DNA of 64,000 nt from CBFHSF01 sp965661055 (GCA_965661055.1 CBFICS010000011.1:1-64000); one strand, 5' to 3'; counted from the first letter of the stretch, positions 1 to 9,223 are shown. Translations and numbers: made by a program. Notes: a model not told the origin generated them from the letters alone.

Positions 1-3000
1 TAATATAATTTGTTACTTCTTCATTTGACGCTCCGTTTTCTTGGTAAATTCCAATTAACATTTGAAAGTATTGACCACTTGATTGCCAATCATCACTAAC
101 TGCCACACGATCTTTTTGAGAGAATTGAGCAAAGTATGCAAGTTCTTGCTCTAACTCACTTATATATCCTTCAATTAAAGCATCACCTTGCTCTTTTCCT
201 CCAGCTTTGTAGTACCCGTCTATTAAGGATAGTAAGAAGTAGCTGTAGCCAAATTGTTCAATGGTCATTTTTTCCATTGCCAAATCACAAACGGCTAGGG
301 CTTTGTCTTTTTTACCTTCTTTAGCTAAAGAACTCGCTAATCTTCCCATGATAGATCTTAGGTTGTAAGAAAGCCTTCTGTTGGTCTCGTCTAAATAAAC
401 GTCAGGATCTTCCATGTTACCCCATTCAAATTTATTTACAATGTTGTCGTACATCTTTTCAGTGTCTACAACTCCAAACTCAATGCCTTTGCTTTGAGTA
501 GTTTTTGCGATAGGGGTAAATCTATAGGCTAAACCTTCAAGTGAGAAATATTGGTCTAACCAAAAGAAAGATTTAGAATTGTTTCCAACGGTAACTGCAA
601 AATAAATAGGACGGTCCCAAGCATTTTGAGCCACCAAGTCAACAACCATTAGATCGCGCTTAGAAAGGACATTTGTATTTAATGTCCAATCAATATATTC
701 TGGAATTAAAGCAGAATCTGACTGGCTAACAACGCCGTTGGCAAGAACGCTTTCTTTGTCAATAGGTACTCTTATTTTCTTCGTTGGGAAGAGTTTTAAA
801 TCTTTAGACGATTTAGATCCTGGGAATGCCTGGAAGTAGGAATCTTTTCTTCCTGATTTCACATAGTTTAAGAAATCATCAACCATCAACGTTCCGTTTA
901 CAGTGTTTCTGTAGTAAAGTACATCATTGGTTCCTTGTTGATACTCGTCTCTTTCAAAACTAAGAGGCACAGGGTCGCCATCGTATGCCTTCCTCTTCAT
1001 TTGGTCTATATACCAATCGGTGTTTAGAAGACTTAAGTTTACAACTCTAACATCCGTTCTATAACCCTCAACTTCTTGAACGTACCATAGTGGGAACGTG
1101 TCGTTATCTCCGTTGGTAAATAGAATAGCATTTTTTTCACAAGAGTCTAAATAGGCTTTTGCCATATCTCTTGCGGTGTATCGGTTAGATCTGTCGTGAT
1201 CATCCCAGTTTTCTTTTGCCATGATTCCTGGGACTAAAACAAGAAGTCCTACGCTTAACATAATGGCATTCGGAGCTGTTTTCATTTTGGCTTTTAACAC
1301 CTCAAATAATCCCCATACTCCTAATCCAATCCAAATGGCAAATACATAAAACGATCCTACGAATGCGTAGTCTCTTTCTCTTGGTTCAAAAGGTTTGTGG
1401 TTGGTATATAATACAACGGCAACTCCAGTGAACAAGAAGAACAATAATACACTCCAAAAGTCTTTTTTGTCTTTCTGATATTGGAAAATCAATCCCCAAA
1501 TACCCAATAAAAGAGGAAGGAGGTAGTAGTGGTTTCTCGCCTTATTGTTTTTGAGAACTGGAGGTAAGTTATTTTGCGGTCCTAACCTAGCTTCATCCAA
1601 CACGTTAATACCAGAAACCCAGTTTCCTTTGGTTAACTCGTAGCGATGTTGTTCGTCATTTTGTCTTCCGGCAAAGTTCCACATAAAGTAACGGAAGTAC
1701 ATTTTACCCAATTGGTATTTAAAGAAAAACTTTAAGTTTTGGGCTAATGTCGGACGTTTTGATTTGTCTTTAATTCCTGCTATTTGAACATATCCCTTAA
1801 TGTGATTTGGATCTTCAGACCACATTCTTGGAAAAAAGCCTTTGTATGAATCTTTATAGTTAGGGATCGAGTTCTTGTTGTCATCCGTTACAACGTAACG
1901 ACCCTTTTGTTCATCCTTTTTATAGATGGGCTTACCGTCTTTAAAAGGTTCCGTTGGATCGTATTCTGCATTGAAACTCTTTCCGTAAAGAATTGGCCAA
2001 TCACCATATTGTACACGGTTGTAGTAGTTTAAGAGACTCAATGCGTCTTCAGGATTATTTTCATCAATAGGTGTGTTTGCATTTGAACGGATAGCCAAAA
2101 CGACAAATGATGAATAACCAATCATTAAAAAGACAAAACCTAATATGGCTTGATTGTAAAGAGGAAGGTTTTTCTTTTTGGTATAGTTTAAGCCGATAAT
2201 TACCAAAACTGCTATCAATAAGAAGGCAAAGATGGTGCCTGAGTTAAAAGGAAGTCCTAAGGTGTTAACAAAAACAATTTCTAAGGATCCAAATAGGTTT
2301 AGCACTAATGGAATAATTCCTTTGAAGATTATCCCTAAAACTAATAAGGCAACTACATTGGCAATGATAAAGCCACGCGTGGTAACTTTTTCAAACTTCT
2401 TGAAGTAATAAATCATTGCAATGGCCGGAATGGTAAGGAATACCAATATGTGAACTCCAACAGATAATCCCACCAAGAAGGCGATGAATAATAACCACTT
2501 ATTCGCTTTAGGATCTGTATCAGCAGCTGCTTCCCATTTTAACACGGCCCAGTATGCAACAGCGGTAAAGAATGAGGACATTGCATAAACCTCACCTTCT
2601 GTAGCTGAAAACCAAAAAGAATCTGAGAAAGTATAAGCTAATGCTCCAACAGCACCAGAACCAAAGATGGTGTACATTTTAGCAACGTTTAATTCTCCAT
2701 CCTTTAACGCCATCTTCTTGGCTAGTGCCGTGATGGTCCAGAATAAAAATAGAATAGTAAACGCGGAAGAAAGTGCCGAAACAATATTTACCATCAAAGC
2801 TTGTTGAGTAACATCACCCATAGCAAAATGGCTAAAAAAGTTCCCTACCAATTGAAAAAGAGGAGCCCCTGGAGGGTGCCCAACTTGTAGCTTTACCGAG
2901 GTTGAAATGTATTCACCACAGTCCCAAAAGCTCGAGGTAGGTTCAATAGTGGTCAAGTAAGTAAAAGCGGCAATGGCAAAAACCAACCAGCCAATTACGT

Positions 3001-3028
3001 TGTTCAGTTTTTTGTACTGTTGTATCAT
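1..3028 (-). CDS. DUF2723 (TMEM260-like, protein O-mannosyltransferase-type) membrane protein, C-terminus cut by window edge
   Basis: The minus strand is open from an ATG at 3026-3028 to the window edge, giving about 1009 residues without a stop, so the C-terminus is missing. The N-terminus holds a membrane segment (about residues 11-27) followed by the DUF2723 signature WDCGEY (35-40) and HPPGAPL (51-57). About a dozen hydrophobic segments follow, then a soluble part containing NGDNDTFP near residue 635. The family is large in Bacteroidota and is related to eukaryotic TMEM260 and to GT-C glycosyltransferases, where the acidic residues of the first loop are catalytic. A role in protein O-glycosylation is therefore inferred, not shown. 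The last 150 residues look helical and TPR-like. No TAnnTTTG element is evident upstream. Confidence 0.88.
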   Translation of the reverse strand, partial: MIQQYKKLNNVIGWLVFAIAAFTYLTTIEPTSSFWDCGEYISTSVKLQVGHPPGAPLFQLVGNFFSHFAMGDVTQQALMVNIVSALSSAFTILFLFWTITALAKKMALKDGELNVAKMYTIFGSGAVGALAYTFSDSFWFSATEGEVYAMSSFFTAVAYWAVLKWEAAADTDPKANKWLLFIAFLVGLSVGVHILVFLTIPAIAMIYYFKKFEKVTTRGFIIANVVALLVLGIIFKGIIPLVLNLFGSLEIVFVNTLGLPFNSGTIFAFLLIAVLVIIGLNYTKKKNLPLYNQAILGFVFLMIGYSSFVVLAIRSNANTPIDENNPEDALSLLNYYNRVQYGDWPILYGKSFNAEYDPTEPFKDGKPIYKKDEQKGRYVVTDDNKNSIPNYKDSYKGFFPRMWSEDPNHIKGYVQIAGIKDKSKRPTLAQNLKFFFKYQLGKMYFRYFMWNFAGRQNDEQHRYELTKGNWVSGINVLDEARLGPQNNLPPVLKNNKARNHYYLLPLLLGIWGLIFQYQKDKKDFWSVLLFFLFTGVAVVLYTNHKPFEPRERDYAFVGSFYVFAIWIGLGVWGLFEVLKAKMKTAPNAIMLSVGLLVLVPGIMAKENWDDHDRSNRYTARDMAKAYLDSCEKNAILFTNGDNDTFPLWYVQEVEGYRTDVRVVNLSLLNTDWYIDQMKRKAYDGDPVPLSFERDEYQQGTNDVLYYRNTVNGTLMVDDFLNYVKSGRKDSYFQAFPGSKSSKDLKLFPTKKIRVPIDKESVLANGVVSQSDSALIPEYIDWTLNTNVLSKRDLMVVDLVAQNAWDRPIYFAVTVGNNSKSFFWLDQYFSLEGLAYRFTPIAKTTQSKGIEFGVVDTEKMYDNIVNKFEWGNMEDPDVYLDETNRRLSYNLRSIMGRLASSLAKEGKKDKALAVCDLAMEKMTIEQFGYSYFLLSLIDGYYKAGGKEQGDALIEGYISELEQELAYFAQFSQKDRVAVSDDWQSSGQYFQMLIGIYQENGASNEEVTNYI

Positions 3029-3229
3029 AATGGAAAGATTCAATGAGGGCGAATTTAACCCTTTTTTTGTGAGAGCAATAAAACGAAAAGTTAAATGTGT
3101 TTTATTCTCCTTGAATTTTGCGGAAAATTAAGATATAACAAGGGTTTATTGAAGTTTTTTTTACAAAAAATCAAGGAGATTTTGAGATTGTTTTAAGAGG
3201 TATTGCTCTCTTTTAAAAGGTACAAAAAC

Positions 3230-3252
3230 AAAAAACCACATCTTCGATGTGG
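3230..3252 (-). terminator. Second, tandem terminator hairpin (copy A)
   Basis: The same CCACATC / GATGTGG stem with a three-base loop is followed on the minus strand by a T-rich run. It is part of the duplicated tRNA tail and could stop transcripts that read past the first terminator. Confidence 0.6.
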
Positions 3253-3278
3253 CTTATCGTTTTGTTGCCCCACTAGGA
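3234..3278 (-). repeat. Partial duplicate of tRNA-Gln 3' end plus terminator (copy A)
   Basis: This 45-base segment matches 3411-3456 except for one inserted T in the other copy and one A/G change. On the minus strand it contains the last 13 bases of tRNA-Gln (TCCTAGTGGGGCA) followed by the same spacer and hairpin terminator. It looks like the remnant of a duplicated tRNA tail, or of a recombination event at the tRNA 3' end. Confidence 0.8.
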
Positions 3279-3410
3279 TTGCCAGCCCACCGGGCTAGTG
3301 GACCTTCTGCTTTAGATTTTGACCCAAAACGCCAAGGCCCCAAGTCTGGGTTTTTAGGTCTCAATCCCTTCACAAAAAAGTGTTTTTTGCTCAGGTATTG
3401 GCCAAAAAAA
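3279..3410 (-). other. Structured spacer between the two tRNA-Gln tail copies
   Basis: This stretch is visibly richer in G and C than its flanks. CCACTA (3271-3276, inside copy A) pairs with TAGTGG (about 3296-3301), enclosing a GCCC-ACC-GGGC hairpin. Further short inverted repeats (CCCA/TGGG, GGCC-type) follow. It could be a dispersed repeat (REP-like) or a small RNA read with the tRNA, but no known RNA family is recognised. Confidence 0.35.
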
Positions 3411-3430
3411 AACCACATCTTTCGATGTGG
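3404..3430 (-). terminator. Terminator of tRNA-Gln (copy B)
   Basis: Read on the minus strand, the stem CCACATC / GATGTGG closes a GAAA tetraloop and is followed by a run of nine T residues. It lies just downstream of the tRNA 3' end, as expected for a rho-independent terminator. Confidence 0.8.
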
Positions 3431-3443
3431 CTTGTCGTTTTGT

Positions 3444-3514
3444 TGCCCCACTAGGACTCGAACCTAGACTGACGGTACCAAAAACCGCTGTCCTGCCAAT
3501 TAGACGATAGGGCA
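3444..3514 (-). tRNA. tRNA-Gln (anticodon TTG)
   Basis: The 71-base minus-strand sequence folds into a full cloverleaf. The acceptor stem is TGCCCTA/TGGGGCA, the D-stem GTCT/GGAC, the anticodon stem GCGGT/ACCGT with loop TTTTGGT, and the T-stem CTAGG/CCTAG with a TTCGAGT loop. The anticodon TTG reads CAA (and CAG by wobble). CCA is not encoded. Bacteroidota normally charge Gln-tRNA directly or through GatCAB; gatC is in this window. Confidence 0.93.
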
Positions 3515-3708
3515 TCAATTCCTTGAATTGGACGGCAAAAATAAGTAAAAAGATATTCTTGTCAAGTGTTTTCGGTAAAATTTTAACGAGATAGTTGAGA
3601 TTTTTTTCGTCCGCTAAAAGATGGTGTCACAAATCTCTGAATTTTCGGTAAAAAGGGTTATTTAATTGTTCTTATCTTTACACAACTTTAAAAATACCAG
3701 ACTATCCA

Positions 3709-5088
3709 ATGGCTCAGTATGTTAAGAAAGGTTTGCTTTTAAGCAGTTTTTTGCTTTTTTGTCTTACTACTTTTTCGCAAACCTATTTTGCAGTTTTTAA
3801 TAAAAATAATTTAACAGAATATACAGCCTATAATATTTCGGCTTCTATTTCTGACTTGAATTCTGCTATTTCTTCAAGAAAGAGCAACGGCTACATTCTA
3901 TCTTCGGTAACGTATACTGATGAAGGTTGGTTTTCTGTGTACTCAAAAGGAAGTGAGTTTACCGAAGGAATTTTACTTTATTCTTCTAGTATTTCTGATC
4001 TAAGAAGTCAAATTTCTTCTAAGTGGGAAAGCGAATACAACCTAGGACCTGTTAGTTATGGAGTGGGATATTGGGTCGCAATAATGTATAAGAGTTCAAC
4101 GCACTATACCAGTAGCTATAATACTGCAGATACTCAATCTGAACTTTACGCTGAAATCAATCAAAGAATTAATGAAGGATTTTTGTTGGTCGGAATTGCT
4201 TACAATGGAACTAACTATTTTTCAGCATTCAGAAAGTCCTACGGATCGTCAGAGTGTAAATATGTAAGATCATCTAGCAAAGGTGGAATTGCTGAGCTTA
4301 TCAAGGGAAACTGGGGAAAAGGGCTTGATTTATACAATGTCTTTTACATAAATAATGAATACATAGCTGTACTCCACAAGGCCAGTCATTTAACCACTTC
4401 TGCTTATAACTACGAAGTTGATTTGACCGTGCTAAGGAATGTTATTAAGTCTCGTTGGAATGATGAATATGATCTTGCACACCTTGCTTTTGAACCCTCT
4501 TCAACCTCAAGTATTGTAACTACAAATATTGAACAACCAGAAGTAAAGAAAGAGGTTGCAAAAGTAAAAACTGTTTTTAGTGTGGGTGAAACCACATGGT
4601 ATATTAAAAATCTTTCGGTAACTCAATTTAGAAATGGAGATGAGATTCCTCTAGTGGCTTCTGAGGAGGAATGGTTTTCTGCTTCCCAAAATGGCCAACC
4701 GGCTTATTGCTACGTAAATGGTGATCCATCAACGGTTAGCGAATATGGGCTATTGTACAATTGGTACGCAGTGCACGATGTTAGAGGAATTGCTCCAGAA
4801 GGGTTTAGGCTGGCCACCGAAGCAGATTTTAATAGTTTGTCAGTTGAGGTTTCCAATAATTCTGGGCTCAATAATAGTTCCTTAATTACGGATTACGGTT
4901 TTTTTTACGCTGGATGTAGAGTCTACAAGGGGCAGTTCAGATATTTTAATTTGAATAGTATGTGGTGGGCAAAAATTGACCCAAATCAAGTGGCCATTTG
5001 TTATAAATTCGACCCTAGTTCTCGTCAATTGACCAAACAAGAGTTTTTTAAAGGAATTGGATTGCCGGTGAAAATTGTGAAGGAGTAA
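3709..5088 (+). CDS. Exported protein with N-terminal about 50-residue repeats and a C-terminal FISUMP-type domain
   Basis: A signal peptide covers about residues 1-24 (ending FSQ). Residues 27-260 hold four to five divergent repeats of about 50 residues. Each has an aromatic strand such as YFAVFNKN or YWVAIMYKS followed by a helix ending in R/K-W-x-x-x-Y. This spacing recalls DUF7477-like repeats, but I am not certain of that assignment. After a charged linker (about 262-290), residues 293-459 resemble the Fibrobacter succinogenes major paralogous domain, with ETTWYIKNL, YGLLYNWYAV (about 346) and PEGFRLATEADF. That domain is common in surface proteins of Bacteroidota and its function is unknown. 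The stop overlaps the start of the deacetylase gene by one base (TAATG), so the two are probably co-translated. A TATCTTTA element near 3673 could serve as the -7 box. Confidence 0.7.
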   Translation: MAQYVKKGLLLSSFLLFCLTTFSQTYFAVFNKNNLTEYTAYNISASISDLNSAISSRKSNGYILSSVTYTDEGWFSVYSKGSEFTEGILLYSSSISDLRSQISSKWESEYNLGPVSYGVGYWVAIMYKSSTHYTSSYNTADTQSELYAEINQRINEGFLLVGIAYNGTNYFSAFRKSYGSSECKYVRSSSKGGIAELIKGNWGKGLDLYNVFYINNEYIAVLHKASHLTTSAYNYEVDLTVLRNVIKSRWNDEYDLAHLAFEPSSTSSIVTTNIEQPEVKKEVAKVKTVFSVGETTWYIKNLSVTQFRNGDEIPLVASEEEWFSASQNGQPAYCYVNGDPSTVSEYGLLYNWYAVHDVRGIAPEGFRLATEADFNSLSVEVSNNSGLNNSSLITDYGFFYAGCRVYKGQFRYFNLNSMWWAKIDPNQVAICYKFDPSSRQLTKQEFFKGIGLPVKIVKE

Positions 5089-5708
5089 TGGGTTTGTTTA
5101 GAACTTATCCATACACTTTTCCAAAGTTTTTTCGTCGGTTTTATCCCAATGCCACTTTCGTGGGAAGGGATAACAAGGCCATCTACCTGACTTTTGATGA
5201 CGGCCCTACGCCTGTGGTTACAGAATGGGTCTTGAGTGAATTAGAAAAGCATAATGCAAAAGCTACATTTTTTCTAATTGGCGATAATGCAGACAGACAC
5301 CCCGAAATAGTTGATATGTTAAAAGCTAAAGGTCATACCGTAGGGCACCACACCCAGAATCACTTAAATGGATTCAATACGGGAACTCCTGATTATTTCA
5401 AGAATGTTGAAGCTGTTCCAGAGGCTATTAAAACCAAGTGGTTTAGACCTCCCTATGGTCGATTAAAACCAAGTCAATACAAGCAATTGGAAAAGAAATA
5501 CCAGGTTGTATTGTGGAGTGTTATTAGTGGTGACTTTGACACAAGCCTAAGTGGTGAGCAATGTGCAAATATTGTCTTGAAAAGGGTTAACGGTGGCGAT
5601 GTGATTGTCTTTCACGACAGTCAAAAGGCCTTAGAACGACTAGAAGTGGCTCTTCCAATAGTTCTAGAAACCTTGAGTAAAAAGGGGTTTTCATTTAAAG
5701 CTCTTTAG
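5088..5708 (+). CDS. Polysaccharide deacetylase family protein (NodB homology, CE4)
   Basis: The 206-residue protein is essentially one NodB domain. It has motif 1 TFDDGP (35-40), the metal motif HTQNH (88-92), RPPYG (120-124), a tryptophan/aspartate stretch (LWSVISGDFD, 142-151) and a terminal FHDS (175-178). All the residues of the CE4 metal site and catalytic pair appear to be present, so a metal-dependent deacetylase acting on an N-acetylated sugar or peptidoglycan is likely. No signal peptide is obvious. The gene starts on the stop codon of the upstream FISUMP gene and ends in a four-base convergent overlap with the helicase gene. The real substrate is unknown. Confidence 0.87.
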   Translation: MGLFRTYPYTFPKFFRRFYPNATFVGRDNKAIYLTFDDGPTPVVTEWVLSELEKHNAKATFFLIGDNADRHPEIVDMLKAKGHTVGHHTQNHLNGFNTGTPDYFKNVEAVPEAIKTKWFRPPYGRLKPSQYKQLEKKYQVVLWSVISGDFDTSLSGEQCANIVLKRVNGGDVIVFHDSQKALERLEVALPIVLETLSKKGFSFKAL

Positions 5709-8125
5709 GCTTCATTAATTCGCCTTTGCATTTTTGCTATACGATCCGCTAGCTTTTCTGATGAAATTTTTTCACGAAGCCTATCAACCATTATGGGGAA
5801 TGCAAGCGGCGTGGGATTTTCAGGATAAGTAATGATTTTGTCTTGTTTTTCAATTCTCTTCAATGCCTCGCGAAGTCTCTCCTCTTCAAGTTGAAAGTAT
5901 TTAACCTCCTCATGCGCTTGCTTAAGCAAAAGATTATCGGGTTCGTATTCTGAAAACACTTTAAAGATAAGTGAGGTTGTTGATTGAATGTGTTTATCCT
6001 TTAAGGGCTTGTGCGGATATCCTTTGAAAATTGCCCCAGAAATAGTGGCTATATCTCTAAACTTTCTTGAAGCCAATTCAATTTCATTAATGCTTTTATG
6101 AATGTCTTCTTCAAGTCCAAAGTCTGTTAAAATGTCTGAATCTAAAGCTTCTTCAATGGGGATGGGTTGATCACTTAACAGTTCAAATCCATAGTCATTC
6201 ATGGCTATTGAAAATGTTATCGGACGCAAAAGACTTATGCGGTAAGCAACGATGGCGGCTAAGCCTTCGTGAACTAACCTCCCTTCAAAGGGATAAAAGA
6301 ACAGGTGATGTCCCTCTTGGGTGTCAATTTTCTCTATTAAAAACTGATCATTGGTCGGACAAACGCTCTCGTTATCTTGTCTTTCAATAAGGGGTTGTAT
6401 AAAATTAAGCTCTATGTCATTAAAGGTTTTTGTCTTTGCTTTGCCCAATTGCTCCCGCAATAATTCTCCTAATTGAGCAGATAGGGGCATTCTTCCTCCT
6501 TGCCATGAAGGAACGAGAGCCTTTTTTTGAGCAGACCTTCTGACCACAACGGTTAGGTCAATAATTTTTTCAAACTCAACGGTCTGTCCTGCAAACCAAA
6601 AAGCAGTCCCGGGTTTTAGTTTAGAAACAAACCACTCTTCAACACTGCCTAAATACTGTCCTCTTTTGCCAAATCTGACAGCCAATGTCAAGTCATTGAC
6701 TATGGTTCCCATTGAGAACTTGTGCCGCATCGCTACTTTTCTTGAAGTAACTTTAAAAAGGCCATCTATAATATCTACCTTTTTAAATTCGTCATACTCT
6801 GTAAAACTGGCCCCGCCTTTGGTTATGAAATCTAAGCAATTGTGCCATTGTTCTTCAGAGATTTCAGAAAAACTAAAAGTCTTCCTTATTTCAGAAAATA
6901 TATCTTCAGGATAATAACCATCAGATACCGCAAGCGAAACTAAATATTGAATCAACACGTCAAATGACATGTAATACGGAGACTTGTCTTCAATGATTCC
7001 AGAGTTGATGGCTTTTCGTAAAGCCGAGGCTTCAATCAGTTCTAGGCTATGAGTGGGTACAAAGTAAATTTTTGAAATTTGCCCAGGCTTATGTCCTGAC
7101 CTTCCGGCTCTTTGCATAAACCTAGCAACACCCTTAGGGCTTCCAATTTGAATGATGGTTTCTACTGGTCTAAAATCAACCCCAAGGTCTAACGAACTGG
7201 TACATACCACAGCTTTTAAGTTTCCTTCATAAAGTGCATTTTCTACCCAAGTTCTCAATTCCTTGCTAATACTTGAGTGATGCATGGCAATCTGTCCGGC
7301 TAAACTGGGATCTGACTCTAAAAGCATTTGGTACCAAATTTCAGCTTGAGATCGTGTATTGGTAAATATTAATGTTGATTTGCTCTCCTGTAAAACAGGA
7401 AGAATTTTGTTTAACATCTTTATGCCCAAATGACCTGCCCAAGGAAGGGTTTCAACTTCGTCGGGCAATATGCTAATTACTTCAATGGCTTTTTTGATAT
7501 CTGCCTTTACTAGGGTGTAGTTTGTAATGTGTTTTCCAAACAGAACAGATGTAGCATCTTCCATATTACCTATGGTGGCCGAAATGCCCCATAGCCTTAA
7601 TTCTGGATTGATTCCGAAAAGTCTTGAAATGGCCAACTCCATTTGTACCGCTCGTTTGCTCCCCAATAGTTCATGCCATTCATCAATGACTAGAGCGGTG
7701 ATGTTTTTCATTCTTTGGGCATAACCCTTTTGGGTGAACAAGAGGTGAAGGCTCTCTGGAGTAGTGATGAGAATGTTGGGGAGTTGATGGGCTTGTTTTT
7801 TCTTTACGGAGGCAGAGGTGTCACCCGTTCGTATTTCAACAGTCCATTGTGGATTTAATTCTTGAATAGCTTTCTGAGCACTTTTCTCAATTTCACTGGC
7901 CAATGCCCTTATCGGGGTAATCCAAATTGCCTGAAGACCCTTCGGACTTTCTTCGCCAAACTCAATGATGGGCAATAGAATTGAGTACGTTTTTCCAGAG
8001 CCTGTTGGCGCATTTATCAGGCCAGACTTTCCCTCTGAATAAGCTTTCCAAGTTTGTCTTTGAAACGGAAATACCTTCCATCCCAATGAGTAAAACCAAT
8101 TTTCTGAGGTTCTTTTGTCTGCCAT
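5705..8125 (-). CDS. Ligase-associated DNA damage response DEXH box helicase (Lhr-like)
   Basis: This 806-residue superfamily 2 helicase has Walker A PTGSGKT (40-46), GDTS (101-104), TPESL (122-126), DEWH (148-151), SAT (182-184) and QRAGRSGH near residue 339. It carries the long C-terminal Lhr-type extension. The length and motifs fit the helicase of the bacterial set formed with an ATP-dependent DNA ligase, an exonuclease and the phosphoesterase PdeM. PdeM is encoded at 13063, but neither the ligase nor the exonuclease lies in this window. The role is therefore inferred to be DNA repair. The gene is alone on its strand and converges on the deacetylase gene with a four-base overlap. Confidence 0.87.
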   Translation of the reverse strand: MADKRTSENWFYSLGWKVFPFQRQTWKAYSEGKSGLINAPTGSGKTYSILLPIIEFGEESPKGLQAIWITPIRALASEIEKSAQKAIQELNPQWTVEIRTGDTSASVKKKQAHQLPNILITTPESLHLLFTQKGYAQRMKNITALVIDEWHELLGSKRAVQMELAISRLFGINPELRLWGISATIGNMEDATSVLFGKHITNYTLVKADIKKAIEVISILPDEVETLPWAGHLGIKMLNKILPVLQESKSTLIFTNTRSQAEIWYQMLLESDPSLAGQIAMHHSSISKELRTWVENALYEGNLKAVVCTSSLDLGVDFRPVETIIQIGSPKGVARFMQRAGRSGHKPGQISKIYFVPTHSLELIEASALRKAINSGIIEDKSPYYMSFDVLIQYLVSLAVSDGYYPEDIFSEIRKTFSFSEISEEQWHNCLDFITKGGASFTEYDEFKKVDIIDGLFKVTSRKVAMRHKFSMGTIVNDLTLAVRFGKRGQYLGSVEEWFVSKLKPGTAFWFAGQTVEFEKIIDLTVVVRRSAQKKALVPSWQGGRMPLSAQLGELLREQLGKAKTKTFNDIELNFIQPLIERQDNESVCPTNDQFLIEKIDTQEGHHLFFYPFEGRLVHEGLAAIVAYRISLLRPITFSIAMNDYGFELLSDQPIPIEEALDSDILTDFGLEEDIHKSINEIELASRKFRDIATISGAIFKGYPHKPLKDKHIQSTTSLIFKVFSEYEPDNLLLKQAHEEVKYFQLEEERLREALKRIEKQDKIITYPENPTPLAFPIMVDRLREKISSEKLADRIAKMQRRINEA

Positions 8126-8209
8126 ATTTTAAAGATACAAAGGCTGAATAAAAATTAAGGTCAATTAATCGTTTAAAATCTTTTGCGCAAAAATTTGTAA
8201 ATTAACTAC

Positions 8210-8656
8210 ATGAAAAAGTTTCTCTTACTCTCTCTATTTTGTTTAATAACGGCCATTTCTTATTCACAGGATACCACACCAAGTATCGCTGAAGTGAAAA
8301 TAAACGTTACAGATGTAAGGTCAAACAATGGGGTTATTTATGTCTTGGTATATGAATCACCGATTGGGTTTCCTCATGAAACCAATTTTGCTAGAGGTCT
8401 CTTCGTAATCAATGTTTTAGAAACTCCCACATCATCCTTAGAATTAGAGGGTCTTCCTTATGGTGACTATGTTTTTTTAGTGATTCACGATCAAACTAGA
8501 TCCGGATTCCCGCAGATAAACAGGACACAAGTCCCTAGACAAGCGTTTGGAATATCAAATGTTTTTAAACTGCCCTTTTTCATGCCAAAATGGGATGAGG
8601 CAAAGGTGACCATAGATCAGCCTGAAATGGTATTTGATATAAAACTGTTTTATTAA
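8210..8656 (+). CDS. DUF2141 domain-containing exported protein
   Basis: The 148-residue protein has a signal peptide (about 1-20, ending SYSQ) and a DUF2141-like body. The N-terminal strand (KINVTDVRSNNGVIYVLVY), the Y-G-D-Y-V-F-L-V-I-H-D segment and the C-terminal P-K-W-D-E-A-K-V-T-I are typical of this small beta-sandwich family. The biochemical role of the family is unknown; the protein is probably periplasmic. The stop codon is directly followed by the end of the convergent FMN reductase gene, without spacer. Confidence 0.8.
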   Translation: MKKFLLLSLFCLITAISYSQDTTPSIAEVKINVTDVRSNNGVIYVLVYESPIGFPHETNFARGLFVINVLETPTSSLELEGLPYGDYVFLVIHDQTRSGFPQINRTQVPRQAFGISNVFKLPFFMPKWDEAKVTIDQPEMVFDIKLFY

Positions 8657-9196
8657 CTACGAAGAGATTTTCTCCGTCAACCATATTAGGTCATCCAAAA
8701 AACCATCACCGTTTCGTTGTAGTCTCTCTGTGGTCACACCACATTCGTCAAATGCATTGTTGACATCACTCACCAATAATTTAGTAGGTGAAGGAATACC
8801 ACCGACGTAACTCATCCAAAACAATAATTGGTGATAGGCATTGATTCCACCAAACGGACCGCTACTTACGGTTACAGAACCCATGGGTTTTCTCTTGAAT
8901 TCTGACCTGAAAAAGTCTAGAGAGTTTTTAAAGCTTCCCGGCAAACTTCCGTTGTATTCTGGTGTGACAAAAATAAGAGCATCTGCCTCGGTTAGCTTAT
9001 TTGAGAAATCCTTTAAGCCACCATGGGGTTCTTCTAAGTGAGTGAGTCTTTCGTCAAAAACAGGAAAAGAGTACTCTTTTAAATCTAACAAGGTAGTCTC
9101 TACCCCTTTGTCAATTAATCTCTTTTCTATGTATTGAGCAATGGAATGAGAAGCTCTTCCAATTCTTGTAGACCCTGAAATTATGGCAATTTTCAT
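8657..9196 (-). CDS. NADPH-dependent FMN reductase family protein
   Basis: The 179-residue flavodoxin-like protein has the phosphate-binding loop SGSTRIGRASHS (7-18) and the family signature TPEYNGS (78-84) followed by PGSFKNSLDF. These mark the NADPH-dependent FMN reductase/quinone reductase family, cytoplasmic enzymes that use NAD(P)H to reduce flavin or quinones. The substrate cannot be told from sequence. The gene lies 27 bases downstream of thiL on the same strand and may share its transcript. Confidence 0.87.
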   Translation of the reverse strand: MKIAIISGSTRIGRASHSIAQYIEKRLIDKGVETTLLDLKEYSFPVFDERLTHLEEPHGGLKDFSNKLTEADALIFVTPEYNGSLPGSFKNSLDFFRSEFKRKPMGSVTVSSGPFGGINAYHQLLFWMSYVGGIPSPTKLLVSDVNNAFDECGVTTERLQRNGDGFLDDLIWLTEKISS

Positions 9197-9223
9197 AAAT
9201 AGAAGTTGTGTTACCTTTAGTGT

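Larger units (their letters stand above)
3029..3443. other. Gene-free stretch between DUF2723 gene and tRNA-Gln
   Basis: There is no credible protein gene here. The left part is the AT-rich leader of the DUF2723 gene. The right part holds two copies of a rho-independent terminator with 3' tRNA sequence and, between them, a GC-richer spacer (3279-3410) with several short inverted repeats. Short open frames exist on both strands over the spacer, but they run through the terminators and the tRNA and so look non-coding. Confidence 0.7.

Noticed and set aside
3249..3467. Open frames of 65-72 codons on both strands over the tRNA-Gln tail region
   Set aside because: They run through two terminator hairpins and part of the tRNA on either strand, and have no signal or family match, so the coding potential is an artefact of the GC-rich spacer.
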